38,300 nucleotides of DNA from a virus: IMG/VR virus record IMGVR_UViG_3300027985_001043, positions 1 through 38,300 of that record; one strand, 5' to 3'. This document shows, piece after piece, positions 7,245 to 15,084 of the stretch (position 1 is the stretch's first letter; every line of letters begins with the position of its first letter). The notes under the pieces are model-generated. The model saw only the letters and a list, made by a program, of their open reading frames with translations, did no database searches and was not told where the DNA came from. Position numbers and translations under genes: made by a program.

Positions 7245-7254
7245 AGGGGAAACC

Positions 7255-7941
7255 ATGATTAGAGTAGAAGAAGCACGGAAGCAAATGGAGCAATTCAAGG
7301 CGGAGCTGGAGCGCCTCCTGGCCAAGAGTAATGAAGAACTGGAGACGGAATATGTTTGCGGGTTCCTCACCACTCCGGCTGATAAGGACGATAAGGACAA
7401 GGCTTTTTTCTCCAGCGTCGTTTCAGGTTCGGAGCGTGTTATTCAGTCTCACATGCTCAATACGATGCAAGCCGGTCTTGCCATTATGGGCGTGGAGCAG
7501 ATGCGCCAGGTTCTAAAGACCGCCGAAAACCTGGCCGGTATAGCCCGTGAAGTCCCGCCCCTGGCGGAGGGGGAGCTGGCGGCCACGCAAAGCGCCCGTA
7601 ACACCCTGGAGCAGATGCACGAAAGAATCAGCGGCCTCTTAGGCATGCCCATGGACCGCCTGGCAAGACGTCAGTTTCTCGCCTATGTGGTTGTGGAGGA
7701 CCCGCTTAAGACCGATTTTATGGCCGTCCATGCTGCCATAGCGTGCACTATCCCCACGGCCGTGCGCGGGCTTTCAGATTTCCGTAAGACCGTGATGGAG
7801 CAAGTGGGGCTTTCCTCTCTTGGCCAGTCGTTGGGCCTTAGTCCGGACCCCTCCCTGGTAGAGATCCTGGACCGACTCAAGGACGCCCAGGAGAGTACAG
7901 TTATAGGGGAGCTTTTCCCCGGCGATGTAAAACCGAACTGA
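7255..7941 (+). CDS. Hypothetical protein of the replication operon (228 aa)
   Basis: ATG 7255 with AAGGGGAAACC upstream. The first ~30 residues form a charged amphipathic helix, possibly a coiled coil. The middle is alpha-helical (QMRQVLKTAENLAG, EQMHERISGLLGMPMD) and the C-terminus ends in a short acidic tail. No enzyme motif, zinc ligands or membrane span was recognised. It sits between the SNF2 helicase and the Pro/Ala-rich protein, with a 32-base gap after it, so it is probably expressed with the replication proteins. A structural or adaptor role is possible; I cannot name the family. Confidence 0.75.
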   Translation: MIRVEEARKQMEQFKAELERLLAKSNEELETEYVCGFLTTPADKDDKDKAFFSSVVSGSERVIQSHMLNTMQAGLAIMGVEQMRQVLKTAENLAGIAREVPPLAEGELAATQSARNTLEQMHERISGLLGMPMDRLARRQFLAYVVVEDPLKTDFMAVHAAIACTIPTAVRGLSDFRKTVMEQVGLSSLGQSLGLSPDPSLVEILDRLKDAQESTVIGELFPGDVKPN

Positions 7942-7973
7942 ACCAAAAACCAAAACAGTAAGGAGACAAAACA

Positions 7974-8834
7974 GTGGAAAGAATTATACAGGGGTTTGAA
8001 CGTATTGTTATTGCTTTTGAGCGCATGGCCGCCGCTGCCGAACGTAGCGCCGCAGCTGCAGAGCTGCAGGCGGGGGACATTAAGCGCCAGGCGGACGCCG
8101 TAGAGCGGGAATACCCCGGCCCTGGTCTTAATCAGGTGGCCGCCCCTGGGACTCCCGCGCCCCCGGTAAACCCCCCTGAACAAACCCCCACCCCTCCGGC
8201 TGCCGCCCCATCCACCCCTCCGGCTACCGCCCCGGCTGCCGCCCCGGCTGCCGCTCCGGCCACTCCTCCGGCCACTCCTCCGGCTACCGCCCCGGGCGCT
8301 CCTGCAGCTGGCACCCAGGTCCCCGGCCTCGAAACCTGGAACCCCTACACGGACCAAAAGGTAACTGCCCGCTATAAGGAACCCAAGGGAACTATCATGC
8401 GTAATGAGCTTGTCCGCCGTGGAGTGGAGGGGACGGAGAAGCTTACAGGGCAACAGCTCCACATGATGCTTTTGAAAATGGGACCGGAGGCCCCTGGTGC
8501 TCCTGCAGCTGGCGCCCCTGGCGCTCCTGCAGCTGGCGCCCCGGGCCTTCCTCCTGGCCCTGCAGCCGGTGCCCCTGGAACTCCCCAGGCCGCCGCCCCT
8601 GCTATGCTTCCGCCGGACCAGATTACCCTGGACAGCGTCCGGGTGGTTCTTTCGGACCTCATGGCCCTGGGAGGGGCTGCCCGTGATGAAGGCCTTGGGC
8701 TCTTGCACTCCGTTGGGGGCGTGGAGCGCCTCACGGACGCCACTACCGGGGAACAGCTTATCCCGGCGGCAAACGTGGTCCCCCTCTACTACGCGGTAGT
8801 CTCCGCACGGTCCCGTTATGGCGCAGCATACTGA
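7974..8834 (+). CDS. Modular protein with Pro/Ala-rich linkers (replication-associated)
   Basis: 286 residues from GTG 7974 behind AAGGAG. Four parts are seen: a short helical N-terminus rich in Ala/Glu (~1-45); a disordered Pro/Ala/Thr linker (~55-115); a compact central segment (~118-165) with RNELVRRGV and QQLHMMLLKM, loosely like a SAP-type DNA-binding unit; a Gly/Ala/Pro linker with GAPAAGAPG repeats (~168-210); and a C-terminal domain (~215-286) matching a widespread phage pattern (L-x-x-V-R-x-x-L, G-x-x-x-G-L-x-L-L, S-V-G-G) seen attached to phage recombination or ssDNA-binding proteins. It overlaps the DUF2800 gene by 17 bases. Likely an adaptor that tethers replication or recombination partners; the domain calls are tentative. 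Confidence 0.7.
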   Translation: MERIIQGFERIVIAFERMAAAAERSAAAAELQAGDIKRQADAVEREYPGPGLNQVAAPGTPAPPVNPPEQTPTPPAAAPSTPPATAPAAAPAAAPATPPATPPATAPGAPAAGTQVPGLETWNPYTDQKVTARYKEPKGTIMRNELVRRGVEGTEKLTGQQLHMMLLKMGPEAPGAPAAGAPGAPAAGAPGLPPGPAAGAPGTPQAAAPAMLPPDQITLDSVRVVLSDLMALGGAARDEGLGLLHSVGGVERLTDATTGEQLIPAANVVPLYYAVVSARSRYGAAY

Positions 8835-10014
8835 CCCAAGCCCAAGCAAAGGGGCCAGGCGGCTGGCCTGCCCTGGCAGCTATCGGATGGAACGGGGAAA
8901 GCCGGACATATCAGGACCGGAAGCAAAAGAAGGGACCGCCGCCCATTACCTTGGAGAAATTTGTTTACGCCACGGCCACCAGGCGGAGCAGTACCGGGGC
9001 CGGAAAATAGTAGAGGTCCAGACCGGTGTTTCCATGCTGCAGGAAGGGAGCACCAGGAAAAAGGACTACTGGGAGGTAACGCGGGAAATGGTGGAGGGCG
9101 TCCAGGTATATCTGGACGTCTGCCGGTCCCATTGGCCAGGGGCCTCTCAAGTCATGATAGAGCATAGGGTCCATATAATGGAGGGCGTCTCCGGAAGTAT
9201 GGACCACGGCGCCCTTTATGCAAACGGCCCTTTATTCGTTGATGATTTAAAATATGGGCGTATCGCCGTGGACCCGGTGGGGAACGTCCAAGAGCTCATG
9301 TATAGCGTGGGGGCCCTGCAGGCCTCCCCGTTTCCCCATACGGACGTCCACTGTACTATCATCCAGCCGCGGGGGACGGACCCCCAGATAGTACGGTCCT
9401 GGAGCATACCGGCCCGGGAGGTTATCCAGTGGCGGGACCAGGTCCTTATCCCGGGCCTCCGGGCGTGCTTCCTTCCGGACGCCCCTCTAGTAGCCGGTGA
9501 CCATTGCCGCTACTGCCTGGCCCTGGACTCATGCCCGGAAGCGAACAAGGGCAAAATGCTGGCCATTGCAGAGCTGGCCACTATCCCCTTGGATAACTTA
9601 AGCCCCCTGGCCTTGTCCAAGCTTTTGGACGTCGTTAAGCCAGTCCGTGGATTGCTTACTCTGATAGAGGAGGAGGCAAAAACAAGGCTTGAAGCGGGGG
9701 AGCACATCCCCGGGTGGAAGCGAGTAGCCGGGCGCGGTTCCCGCTCCTGGGAGAACGAAACGGACGCGGAGGCCCTGCTCTACTCCCAGGTGGGGGAGCA
9801 TGCCTACAACAAGAAACTAAAAACCGTAGCCCAGGCGGAGGGAGCGCTCAAAGACCACGGGCTTACCATAGACATACTGGGACCCCTGATAAAAAAGACT
9901 CCTGGCCAAGGCCAGGTGGTAAAAGATACGGACGGGCGCCGGGCCCTTCCTTCTTCCGCGCAGCAGGCTTTTGAACACGTCGCCCCTGTCGCTAACCCTT
10001 ACGATATTGGATAA
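8818..10014 (+). CDS. DUF2800 protein, Cas4/RecB-like PD-(D/E)XK nuclease
   Basis: 398 residues. The N-terminus fits DUF2800: a conserved cysteine (C18) followed by E38-G-T-A-A-H. Then comes the nuclease core: SGSMD (D129), VDDLKYG (D142/D143 and K145), and a Q-E-L-x-x-Y motif downstream. A C-x2-C-x6-C set (CRYCLALDSCPE) near residue 235 together with C18 could bind an iron-sulfur cluster, as in Cas4/AddB-type nucleases. Such proteins are exonucleases of phage replication and recombination modules. The next gene is the matching DUF2815 ssDNA-binding protein, a known gene pair. The start overlaps the preceding gene and has only a weak ribosome site, so coupling is likely. Confidence 0.88.
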   Translation: MAQHTDPSPSKGARRLACPGSYRMERGKPDISGPEAKEGTAAHYLGEICLRHGHQAEQYRGRKIVEVQTGVSMLQEGSTRKKDYWEVTREMVEGVQVYLDVCRSHWPGASQVMIEHRVHIMEGVSGSMDHGALYANGPLFVDDLKYGRIAVDPVGNVQELMYSVGALQASPFPHTDVHCTIIQPRGTDPQIVRSWSIPAREVIQWRDQVLIPGLRACFLPDAPLVAGDHCRYCLALDSCPEANKGKMLAIAELATIPLDNLSPLALSKLLDVVKPVRGLLTLIEEEAKTRLEAGEHIPGWKRVAGRGSRSWENETDAEALLYSQVGEHAYNKKLKTVAQAEGALKDHGLTIDILGPLIKKTPGQGQVVKDTDGRRALPSSAQQAFEHVAPVANPYDIG

Positions 10015-10020
10015 AATACC

Positions 10021-11043
10021 ATGGCAAAAGTTTACAGCGATTCCCTTATAACCCCCCTCCATCGTACCTGTTTCCCTGCCTTGTTCAAGCCGGACAAAAA
10101 GCAGAGCAAAGACGGCCAGACCTATGAGGAGTACAGCATCCTTATGCTGATCCCCAAGACGGACCCGGAAATAAACCGTATGTTTGACGCCTATAACCAG
10201 GTCATGACCCAGCTGTATGGTACCGACCCGAACCGCTGGCCACGGTTCAGGAACCCCACCTTTCGGGACGGAGACTCCGACCCCACTTATTTTAATCGTG
10301 AGAAGTACCCAGATTTCGGCGGTATGTGGGTGGTAAAGGCCTCCACCAACACAAAGCCCGGACTCTTGGACGAAAGAAAACAGCCCGTTATAGCAGAGGG
10401 CGTCCTCTACAGCGGTATGTGGGGCCTGGCCCAGGTTGTGGCCAGCAACTACGAGCAGGAGGGGAATGTAGGGATTAAGTTCTACCTCAACAACTATATG
10501 AAGATGCGGGACGACGCAGTTATAAGCGGGGGCGGTATGTCTGCAGAGGAGGCATTCTCCGGAGTCCAGGCGGCCGCCCCTGGTTACAATGCTGCAGGAG
10601 CTCCGGGAGGTGCTCCAGGCTATTCCGCCCCCGGAGGACTACCTGGCCAAGCTCCTGGAGGGGCTCCAGGTTACCCAGCCCCCGGTGGAGCGCCTGGCCA
10701 AGCTCCTGGAGGAGCTCCGGGCTATCCAGCTGCAGGGGGAGGAGCGCCTGGTTATCCGGCCACCGGCGCCCCAGCCTATCCGGCCCCGGGCGCTCCAAGC
10801 TACCCGGCCCCGGGCGCTCCAAGCTACCCGGCCCAGGGCGCTCCAAGCTACCCGGCCCAGGGCGCCCCTGGACAAGCGCCTGGAGCTCCGGCGGGTGCGG
10901 CCCCCGGTTATCCGGCACCTGGAGCGCCGGGCTATCAGGGAGCGCCGGGCTATCAGGGAGCGCCGGGCGGCCAGGTAGGCGCCCCGGGTTACCCTGGGAC
11001 CCCCACCGGTACCGCTCCAAACACCTTTCCCGGTATCGGATAA
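10021..11043 (+). CDS. DUF2815 ssDNA-binding protein with collagen-like repeat tail
   Basis: 340 residues. Residues ~1-175 match DUF2815, an OB-fold ssDNA-binding protein related to T7 gp2.5: N-terminal beta strands, LFKPDKKQ, SILMLIPK, PTFRDGD, then a GMWVVKAST segment and VLYSGMWG. Family members usually stop near here. This one continues for about 165 residues made almost only of Gly, Ala, Pro, Tyr, Ser and Gln in repeats such as GAPGYPAP, PAPGAPSY and GAPGYQ. The end (TFPGIG) lacks the acidic tip that gp2.5-type proteins use to recruit partners. The tail should be disordered; its function may be multivalent contacts or condensation. It is not true collagen, as Gly is not every third residue throughout. 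Confidence 0.9.
   Translation: MAKVYSDSLITPLHRTCFPALFKPDKKQSKDGQTYEEYSILMLIPKTDPEINRMFDAYNQVMTQLYGTDPNRWPRFRNPTFRDGDSDPTYFNREKYPDFGGMWVVKASTNTKPGLLDERKQPVIAEGVLYSGMWGLAQVVASNYEQEGNVGIKFYLNNYMKMRDDAVISGGGMSAEEAFSGVQAAAPGYNAAGAPGGAPGYSAPGGLPGQAPGGAPGYPAPGGAPGQAPGGAPGYPAAGGGAPGYPATGAPAYPAPGAPSYPAPGAPSYPAQGAPSYPAQGAPGQAPGAPAGAAPGYPAPGAPGYQGAPGYQGAPGGQVGAPGYPGTPTGTAPNTFPGIG
10782..10867 (+). repeat. 24-base tandem repeats encoding PAPGAPSY
   Basis: Units start at 10782, 10806, 10830 and (partial) 10854. The first two are identical and the third differs by one base (GGCCCC versus GGCCCA). Each encodes eight residues of the ssDNA-binding protein's tail. Near-identity at third codon positions means recent duplication, so copy number probably varies among relatives. 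Confidence 0.85.
10924..10977 (+). repeat. 18-base tandem repeats encoding APGYQG
   Basis: Two identical 18-base units (10924-10941 and 10942-10959) and a third that diverges after its first 10 bases, in frame within the tail of the ssDNA-binding protein. A second, independent expansion beside the 24-base array. Confidence 0.75.
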
Positions 11044-11068
11044 CAACGAACCCGGACAAACCGCAAGA

Positions 11069-11096
11069 GGGGGCCCTCCGGGGCCTCCCGCGTTTT
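11069..11096 (+). terminator. Hairpin with UCCG tetraloop after the ssDNA-binding gene
   Basis: An 8-pair stem (11069-11076 with 11081-11088, one G-U pair) closes a TCCG loop of the stable UNCG class; GTTTT follows at 11092-11096. It lies 25 bases after the ssDNA-binding stop and 62 bases before the polymerase start. It is probably a partial terminator or a 3' end stabiliser that would give more ssDNA-binding protein than polymerase. Confidence 0.55.
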
Positions 11097-11158
11097 AACC
11101 CGACCAGGGCGGGCCCTCCCCTGGAGCTTCTGAATATCTGCATACATAAGGGGTAACC

Positions 11159-13501
11159 GTGCGCCGTCTAACCATAGATTTCGAGTCCAGCTCCGTTGTA
11201 ACCGACCTGAACCGGACCGGCCCGTGGCCCTACTGGATGCACCCCTCTACACAAGTCCTTTGCGTGGCCTTCAAGCCAGACGGGGCTATCCCGTGGCTAT
11301 GGTTCCCGGGCCAGGATATCGGCGCGGTAAACTATGCCATAGAGCGGGCGGACCAGGTCATAGCCCATAACGTACAATTCGAGCTTGCAGGGTGGCATTG
11401 TAAAATGGTCCCCCTCTATGGCGCCGTCCCTATCCCCTTCCACAAGGTCCGCTGTTCTTCCTCCCTGGCTGCCATGTACGCCTTGCCCAGGAGCTTAGAC
11501 GGGGCCTGCTCCGCCCTGGGCCTCCCAGTACAGAAGGACAAGGCGGGCCACGCTCTTATGCTCAAAATGTGCAAGCCCAGGGCACCAAGAAAAGCAGAGT
11601 GGACCCAGTTAGACGCACAATATGGCCACCTGCAGGAATACCAGGGGCTTAGAAACGCATACCATTCCGCTAAAAAGGATAAGCTCTTGGCCATGTGCTA
11701 TTACGCTATGGTCCACTGGACGGAGGAGTTCAAAAACTTTCTTTTGTGGCATGAGTCTCCGGAGGAGCTGCAGGCTCTTGGCGCTTACTGCCTGCAAGAC
11801 GTGGAGGCGGAGCACGCCCTGGTGGACTACCTGGGAGAACTCCCGCCCATGGAGCTGGAGGTTTTCCGCCACGATATCATCATAAACACCCGGGGCGTCC
11901 AGATTGATACGGGAATGGTGGCCAATGCCATACGGATGATAAGGGAGTATGAAAACCGCCTTCTCCTGGAGCTGGAGGCCCTTACCGGCGGCGCCGTAAG
12001 ATCCCCTAAACAGGTGGCCGCAAGTAAGAGCTGGCTGGCCGCCCAGGGCGTGCACCTTGATACCCTGGATAAGGCGGCCGTGGCGGCTGCCCTCAAGCTG
12101 GACCTTCCGGAGCATGCCCGCCGGTTCTTGGAGATCCGCCGATCCCTGGCTAAGAGCTCCACCGCCAAATACGAAGCCGCCCGGCGTATGACCTGCCAGG
12201 ACGGGCGCCTCCGGGGCTTCGCCATGTACCACGGCGCGGCCACTGGGCGCTTTACCGGTAAAGGAATGCAGCTGCAGAACTTGCCCCGGGGTATTTTCGA
12301 CCTGGAAAAAGACGAAGACGCCCGGAATTTCTGGGAGGCGGTCGAAATGGTACGGGCCGGAAATTTGGACCAGCTCATAGAAAAATTTGGGGACCCCATG
12401 CCGGTCCTCTCCTCCCTTATCCGGCCGGTAATCATTGCCCGCCATGGCCATTACCTTATCGTGGCGGACTTCTCCGCGATAGAGGGCCGGGGCCTGGCGT
12501 GGATTGCCGGGGAGGAGTGGGTCCTGGATGCGTATAGGGCTTATGACCGTGGAGAGGGCCCGGATATGTATATGGTGACCGCCGGAAAGATCCTTGGAAA
12601 GGACCCCCGGGAAATAAGCAAGAAGGAACGCAAGAGCCCCGGGAAAATTGCGGACCTTGCTTGCGGCTACTACGGGGGCGTGGGCGCCATAGACCGCTTT
12701 GGAGGAAAGGTCCCGGAGGAGGAAAAAGCCAGGTGGACCCTGGAGGCCCTTAGGGAACTAAACCGCCCCGGGCCTATCTCCTGGGCGCCTGGCTACGTTC
12801 CCACCCCTGAAGAGCGGGAGCGGGCAGAGATCCCGGCCAGGGCATTCTCACACCTGGAGGCCTACCTGGATAACAGCCCCCAGGACCAGGCTACCCTGGA
12901 TTCCATCCGGGCTGCCCGGTGGCCTATGCCTGCAGACCATGAAGTATTCGAGGCCTGGGCCGGGGACGTCGTCAGGAAGTGGCGAAAATCGAGGCCAGAG
13001 ACGGTAAAGTTTTGGAAAGGGGTAGAGGCCGCCGCAATTAAAGCCGTGCAAACAGGGGCGCCCCAGACCTACGGAAAGGTCACTTTTGCAATGGACCGCG
13101 TTTTCCTTACTTGCACCCTACCCAGCGGGCGCCGTCTGTTCTATCCGTTCCCTAAAATCTTAAGCCGGGAAACTAAGTGGGGGGTCAGGTCCCAGCTTTC
13201 CGCCATGACGGTGGACGCGGAGACAAAACAGTGGGTTCGTCGGTTCCTCCACGGGGGTATTCTAACAGAGAATATCGTCCAGGCTCTTTGTAGAGATATC
13301 CTTGTGGAGGCCATGCTCCGCCTGGAGGCCCACGGGTTTCCTATCGTCCTCCATGTCCACGATGAAGCCGGAGCGGAGGTCCCGATAGGCGCTAGGAGTC
13401 TGGAGGAGTTCAAGGCTATAATGACACAAGTTCCCCAGTGGGCTGCCGGGTTCCCTATATCCGCCGCTGGGTGGGTGGGTGAAAGATACAGAAAAGATTA
13501 A
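11159..13501 (+). CDS. Family A DNA polymerase with 3'-5' exonuclease domain
   Basis: 780 residues from GTG 11159 behind AAGGGG. The N-terminal ~220 residues are the proofreading exonuclease (D7-x-E9 in TIDFES, N71-x3-E75, and a YCLQDVEAE motif near 215). The polymerase domain shows ATGRFTGKGMQLQNLPR, motif A with the metal-binding D437 in VADFSAIEGR, motif B as KKERKSPGKIADLACGYYGG, and motif C H734-D735-E736. There is no 5'-nuclease domain. This is a complete, apparently active phage replicase of the type that accompanies DUF2800/DUF2815 and SNF2 genes. About 120 residues between motifs B and C look like an insertion (TPEERERAEIPAR through the DSIRAARWP region), as seen in other phage versions. 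Confidence 0.96.
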   Translation: MRRLTIDFESSSVVTDLNRTGPWPYWMHPSTQVLCVAFKPDGAIPWLWFPGQDIGAVNYAIERADQVIAHNVQFELAGWHCKMVPLYGAVPIPFHKVRCSSSLAAMYALPRSLDGACSALGLPVQKDKAGHALMLKMCKPRAPRKAEWTQLDAQYGHLQEYQGLRNAYHSAKKDKLLAMCYYAMVHWTEEFKNFLLWHESPEELQALGAYCLQDVEAEHALVDYLGELPPMELEVFRHDIIINTRGVQIDTGMVANAIRMIREYENRLLLELEALTGGAVRSPKQVAASKSWLAAQGVHLDTLDKAAVAAALKLDLPEHARRFLEIRRSLAKSSTAKYEAARRMTCQDGRLRGFAMYHGAATGRFTGKGMQLQNLPRGIFDLEKDEDARNFWEAVEMVRAGNLDQLIEKFGDPMPVLSSLIRPVIIARHGHYLIVADFSAIEGRGLAWIAGEEWVLDAYRAYDRGEGPDMYMVTAGKILGKDPREISKKERKSPGKIADLACGYYGGVGAIDRFGGKVPEEEKARWTLEALRELNRPGPISWAPGYVPTPEERERAEIPARAFSHLEAYLDNSPQDQATLDSIRAARWPMPADHEVFEAWAGDVVRKWRKSRPETVKFWKGVEAAAIKAVQTGAPQTYGKVTFAMDRVFLTCTLPSGRRLFYPFPKILSRETKWGVRSQLSAMTVDAETKQWVRRFLHGGILTENIVQALCRDILVEAMLRLEAHGFPIVLHVHDEAGAEVPIGARSLEEFKAIMTQVPQWAAGFPISAAGWVGERYRKD

Positions 13502-13521
13502 TTCAAACAGGAGGTAGAAGC

Positions 13522-14073
13522 GTGGGCTTTTTGGAAGAATACAACAAGGTAATGGGCATAGAAAAACGGGTATTTTCCCGCACCCCTGGAGACTCCGGCG
13601 GCGATACTTTTTGCGGGATTGCCCGGAACAAAAATCCAGACTGGGCAGGGTGGCCCCTTGTGGATAGGGAGGTCCGGGCCATGAGAAAGCCCCAGGACGA
13701 TAAAACGCTTATGGATATGGTGGCGGCGTTCTACCTCCTGCAGTTCTGGAACCCCTTAGGCTGCCAGGTTATTACCTCCATGGGGGCTAGCCTTGTGGCG
13801 GGAGAGCTCTTTGAAGCGTCCGTAAATTGCGGCAAGGGCATGGGGTCTAAGTTCCTGCAGCGGGCCCTCAATGAGCTGAACAGGAACGGAAAGCTTTACC
13901 CAGACCTGGACCCGGACGGAAAGGTAGGTCCCAAGACCCTGGACGCCCTAGCCACCCTACTTAAGCGGGGGGAGGAGTGGCTGGTCTACCGCTGCCAGAA
14001 CGGGGAGCAGTACAGCTATTACAAGTCCATAAAAAACCATGAAGCGCTCCCCGGGTGGTTCGGGAGAACATGA
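13522..14073 (+). CDS. GH108-type lysozyme (endolysin)
   Basis: 183 residues from GTG 13522 with AGGAGG 9 bases upstream. The N-terminal ~100 residues match glycoside hydrolase family 108 (DSGGDTFCGIARNKNPDWAGW). The C-terminal part is the family's usual peptidoglycan-binding helical domain (NCGKGMGSKFLQRALNEL and DGKVGPKTLDAL). It cuts the glycan strands of the cell wall at lysis. The usual catalytic E-G-G motif is replaced by E14-K-R, so the glutamate is present but its two glycines are not. No signal peptide, so a holin is required. A small membrane gene follows 14 bases later. Its place at the end of the replication operon is unusual compared with lambda. Confidence 0.85.
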   Translation: MGFLEEYNKVMGIEKRVFSRTPGDSGGDTFCGIARNKNPDWAGWPLVDREVRAMRKPQDDKTLMDMVAAFYLLQFWNPLGCQVITSMGASLVAGELFEASVNCGKGMGSKFLQRALNELNRNGKLYPDLDPDGKVGPKTLDALATLLKRGEEWLVYRCQNGEQYSYYKSIKNHEALPGWFGRT

Positions 14074-14087
14074 CAGGAGGGTAGGCT

Positions 14088-14264
14088 ATGAGAGCGGCGA
14101 TTATTTACATGGCGTGCGGAGTCCTTGGTTACTTTATCGGCATGGTTCGGACCCGGGGGCTTAAATGTGCGGCCTGCAGCACGGCGGAGGCCCTGGTAGC
14201 CGGTGCGGTCCTTAGTTGCGCCGGTGTCGTCATTAAAGCCCTTGTGGAGCATTTCTACAGGTAG
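14088..14264 (+). CDS. Small two-span membrane protein, possible holin
   Basis: 58 residues from ATG 14088; GGAGGGTAGGCT precedes it. Two hydrophobic segments (about residues 3-20 and 35-52) are joined by a short basic loop with a C-A-A-C pair, and the end is HFYR. This size and two-span topology directly behind a lysozyme gene are typical of small holins. Codon use matches its neighbours, and it fits exactly between the lysozyme stop and the next ATG 4 bases after its own stop. The 3-TM protein at 1304 is a competing holin candidate. Confidence 0.7.
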   Translation: MRAAIIYMACGVLGYFIGMVRTRGLKCAACSTAEALVAGAVLSCAGVVIKALVEHFYR

Positions 14265-14267
14265 CCC

Positions 14268-14450
14268 ATGGAAATAACGATAGGGGATAGGAAACTATCC
14301 CCCACAGAGGTGGAGAGAATGGTCCCCTGGCTGGACGTGGAGGCCAAGAAAAAGTGGCCTTACTGCATGGATCAAGACCAGTGGGAGGAAGGACAAAAAA
14401 CGCTATGGCGCAAGATACTACGGGCCATAGATACTCACGGGATAGGGTAA
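14268..14450 (+). CDS. Hypothetical protein (60 aa)
   Basis: Starts 4 bases after the membrane gene and ends one base before the next ATG. A small, acidic-then-basic helical protein with conserved-looking tryptophans (VPWLD, KKKWPYC, QWEEG, TLWRK). No family recognised. Tight packing between two genes and phage-like codon use support it being real. Confidence 0.65.
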   Translation: MEITIGDRKLSPTEVERMVPWLDVEAKKKWPYCMDQDQWEEGQKTLWRKILRAIDTHGIG

Positions 14451-14451
14451 A

Positions 14452-15084
14452 ATGGATAATACAGAGATAGCAGAACGTACAGAAAAATTTCCCCACGTCC
14501 GGGTTTTCCATGAACCCACCGGCCGGTGGGCCTGCCTGGCCTGGTTGTCTAAGAAAAAAGGGTGCGACCCGGCGCTTATCTGGGACCGGTGGAATAGGTC
14601 AAAACGCCCCCAAAGAATAAACGACGATCTTTTTAAGCCCAAGGGTAAGTGGTCCATGGGAGACGGGGCGCTTGAAGGCCCGGCGGTAACGACAGTCCCT
14701 ATGAACACGAAGAAGGGAGAGAAGCTTACCCGCCTCCTGGCCAGTAAAAAAGTAAGGTGTCTAGAGTCTATCCGGGAGGTTACTTTTTACCTGGGAGACG
14801 ATGGCCAGTGGTACACAGCGGAGGACCTGGCGGCCATAACGGGCGCCGTCCGCAATAGGATTTACCAGAGGATTAGAAAGCACGGCCTGGACCACCCAAA
14901 AGTCCTGGCAAAAGTAAGCCGGACCCACCAAACAAGTAAGCCCGGCAAAGTAGGCGGCGCCAAGGGGTCCGTGGGCGCCCGTAGCGGTTCAAGCGAATAC
15001 CTGGGCCTTGCAGATAAGCCCAGGGACCACCTTTTAGACAAGTTACCCTCCGCAGGTTCCTGGGAGCGCTTGCACTCCCTTTGA
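14452..15084 (+). CDS. Putative DNA-binding regulator with repeated HTH-like segments
   Basis: 210 residues, last gene of the rightward operon. Two helix-turn-helix-like units can be read: WLSKKKGCDPALIWDRWNR with RINDDLF after it (residues ~26-63), and YTAEDLAAITGAVRNRIYQR followed by IRKHG (~119-143). Both follow the pattern of phage proteins that read DNA through short HTH repeats. The C-terminal third is basic and low in complexity (Ser/Gly/Lys). Lambda's late activator Q also sits at the end of the early operon, so control of the leftward virion operon is a reasonable guess. The 3' end overlaps the convergent 15043 gene by 42 bases. Confidence 0.6.
   Translation: MDNTEIAERTEKFPHVRVFHEPTGRWACLAWLSKKKGCDPALIWDRWNRSKRPQRINDDLFKPKGKWSMGDGALEGPAVTTVPMNTKKGEKLTRLLASKKVRCLESIREVTFYLGDDGQWYTAEDLAAITGAVRNRIYQRIRKHGLDHPKVLAKVSRTHQTSKPGKVGGAKGSVGARSGSSEYLGLADKPRDHLLDKLPSAGSWERLHSL

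Noticed and set aside
7683-8849. Long minus-strand open frame (388 codons) over the Pro/Ala-rich gene
   Set aside because: It is the complement of repetitive GC-rich coding DNA, gives Gly/Ser/Arg-rich nonsense, has no ribosome site and conflicts with well-supported plus-strand genes.
10520-11143. Minus-strand frame of 207 codons over the ssDNA-binding protein tail
   Set aside because: A mirror of the repeat array; the plus frame carries the conserved DUF2815 core and a plausible continuation.
11609-12451. Minus-strand frame of 280 codons inside the polymerase gene
   Set aside because: The plus strand has all polymerase and exonuclease motifs through this stretch; the opposite frame has no recognisable domain.
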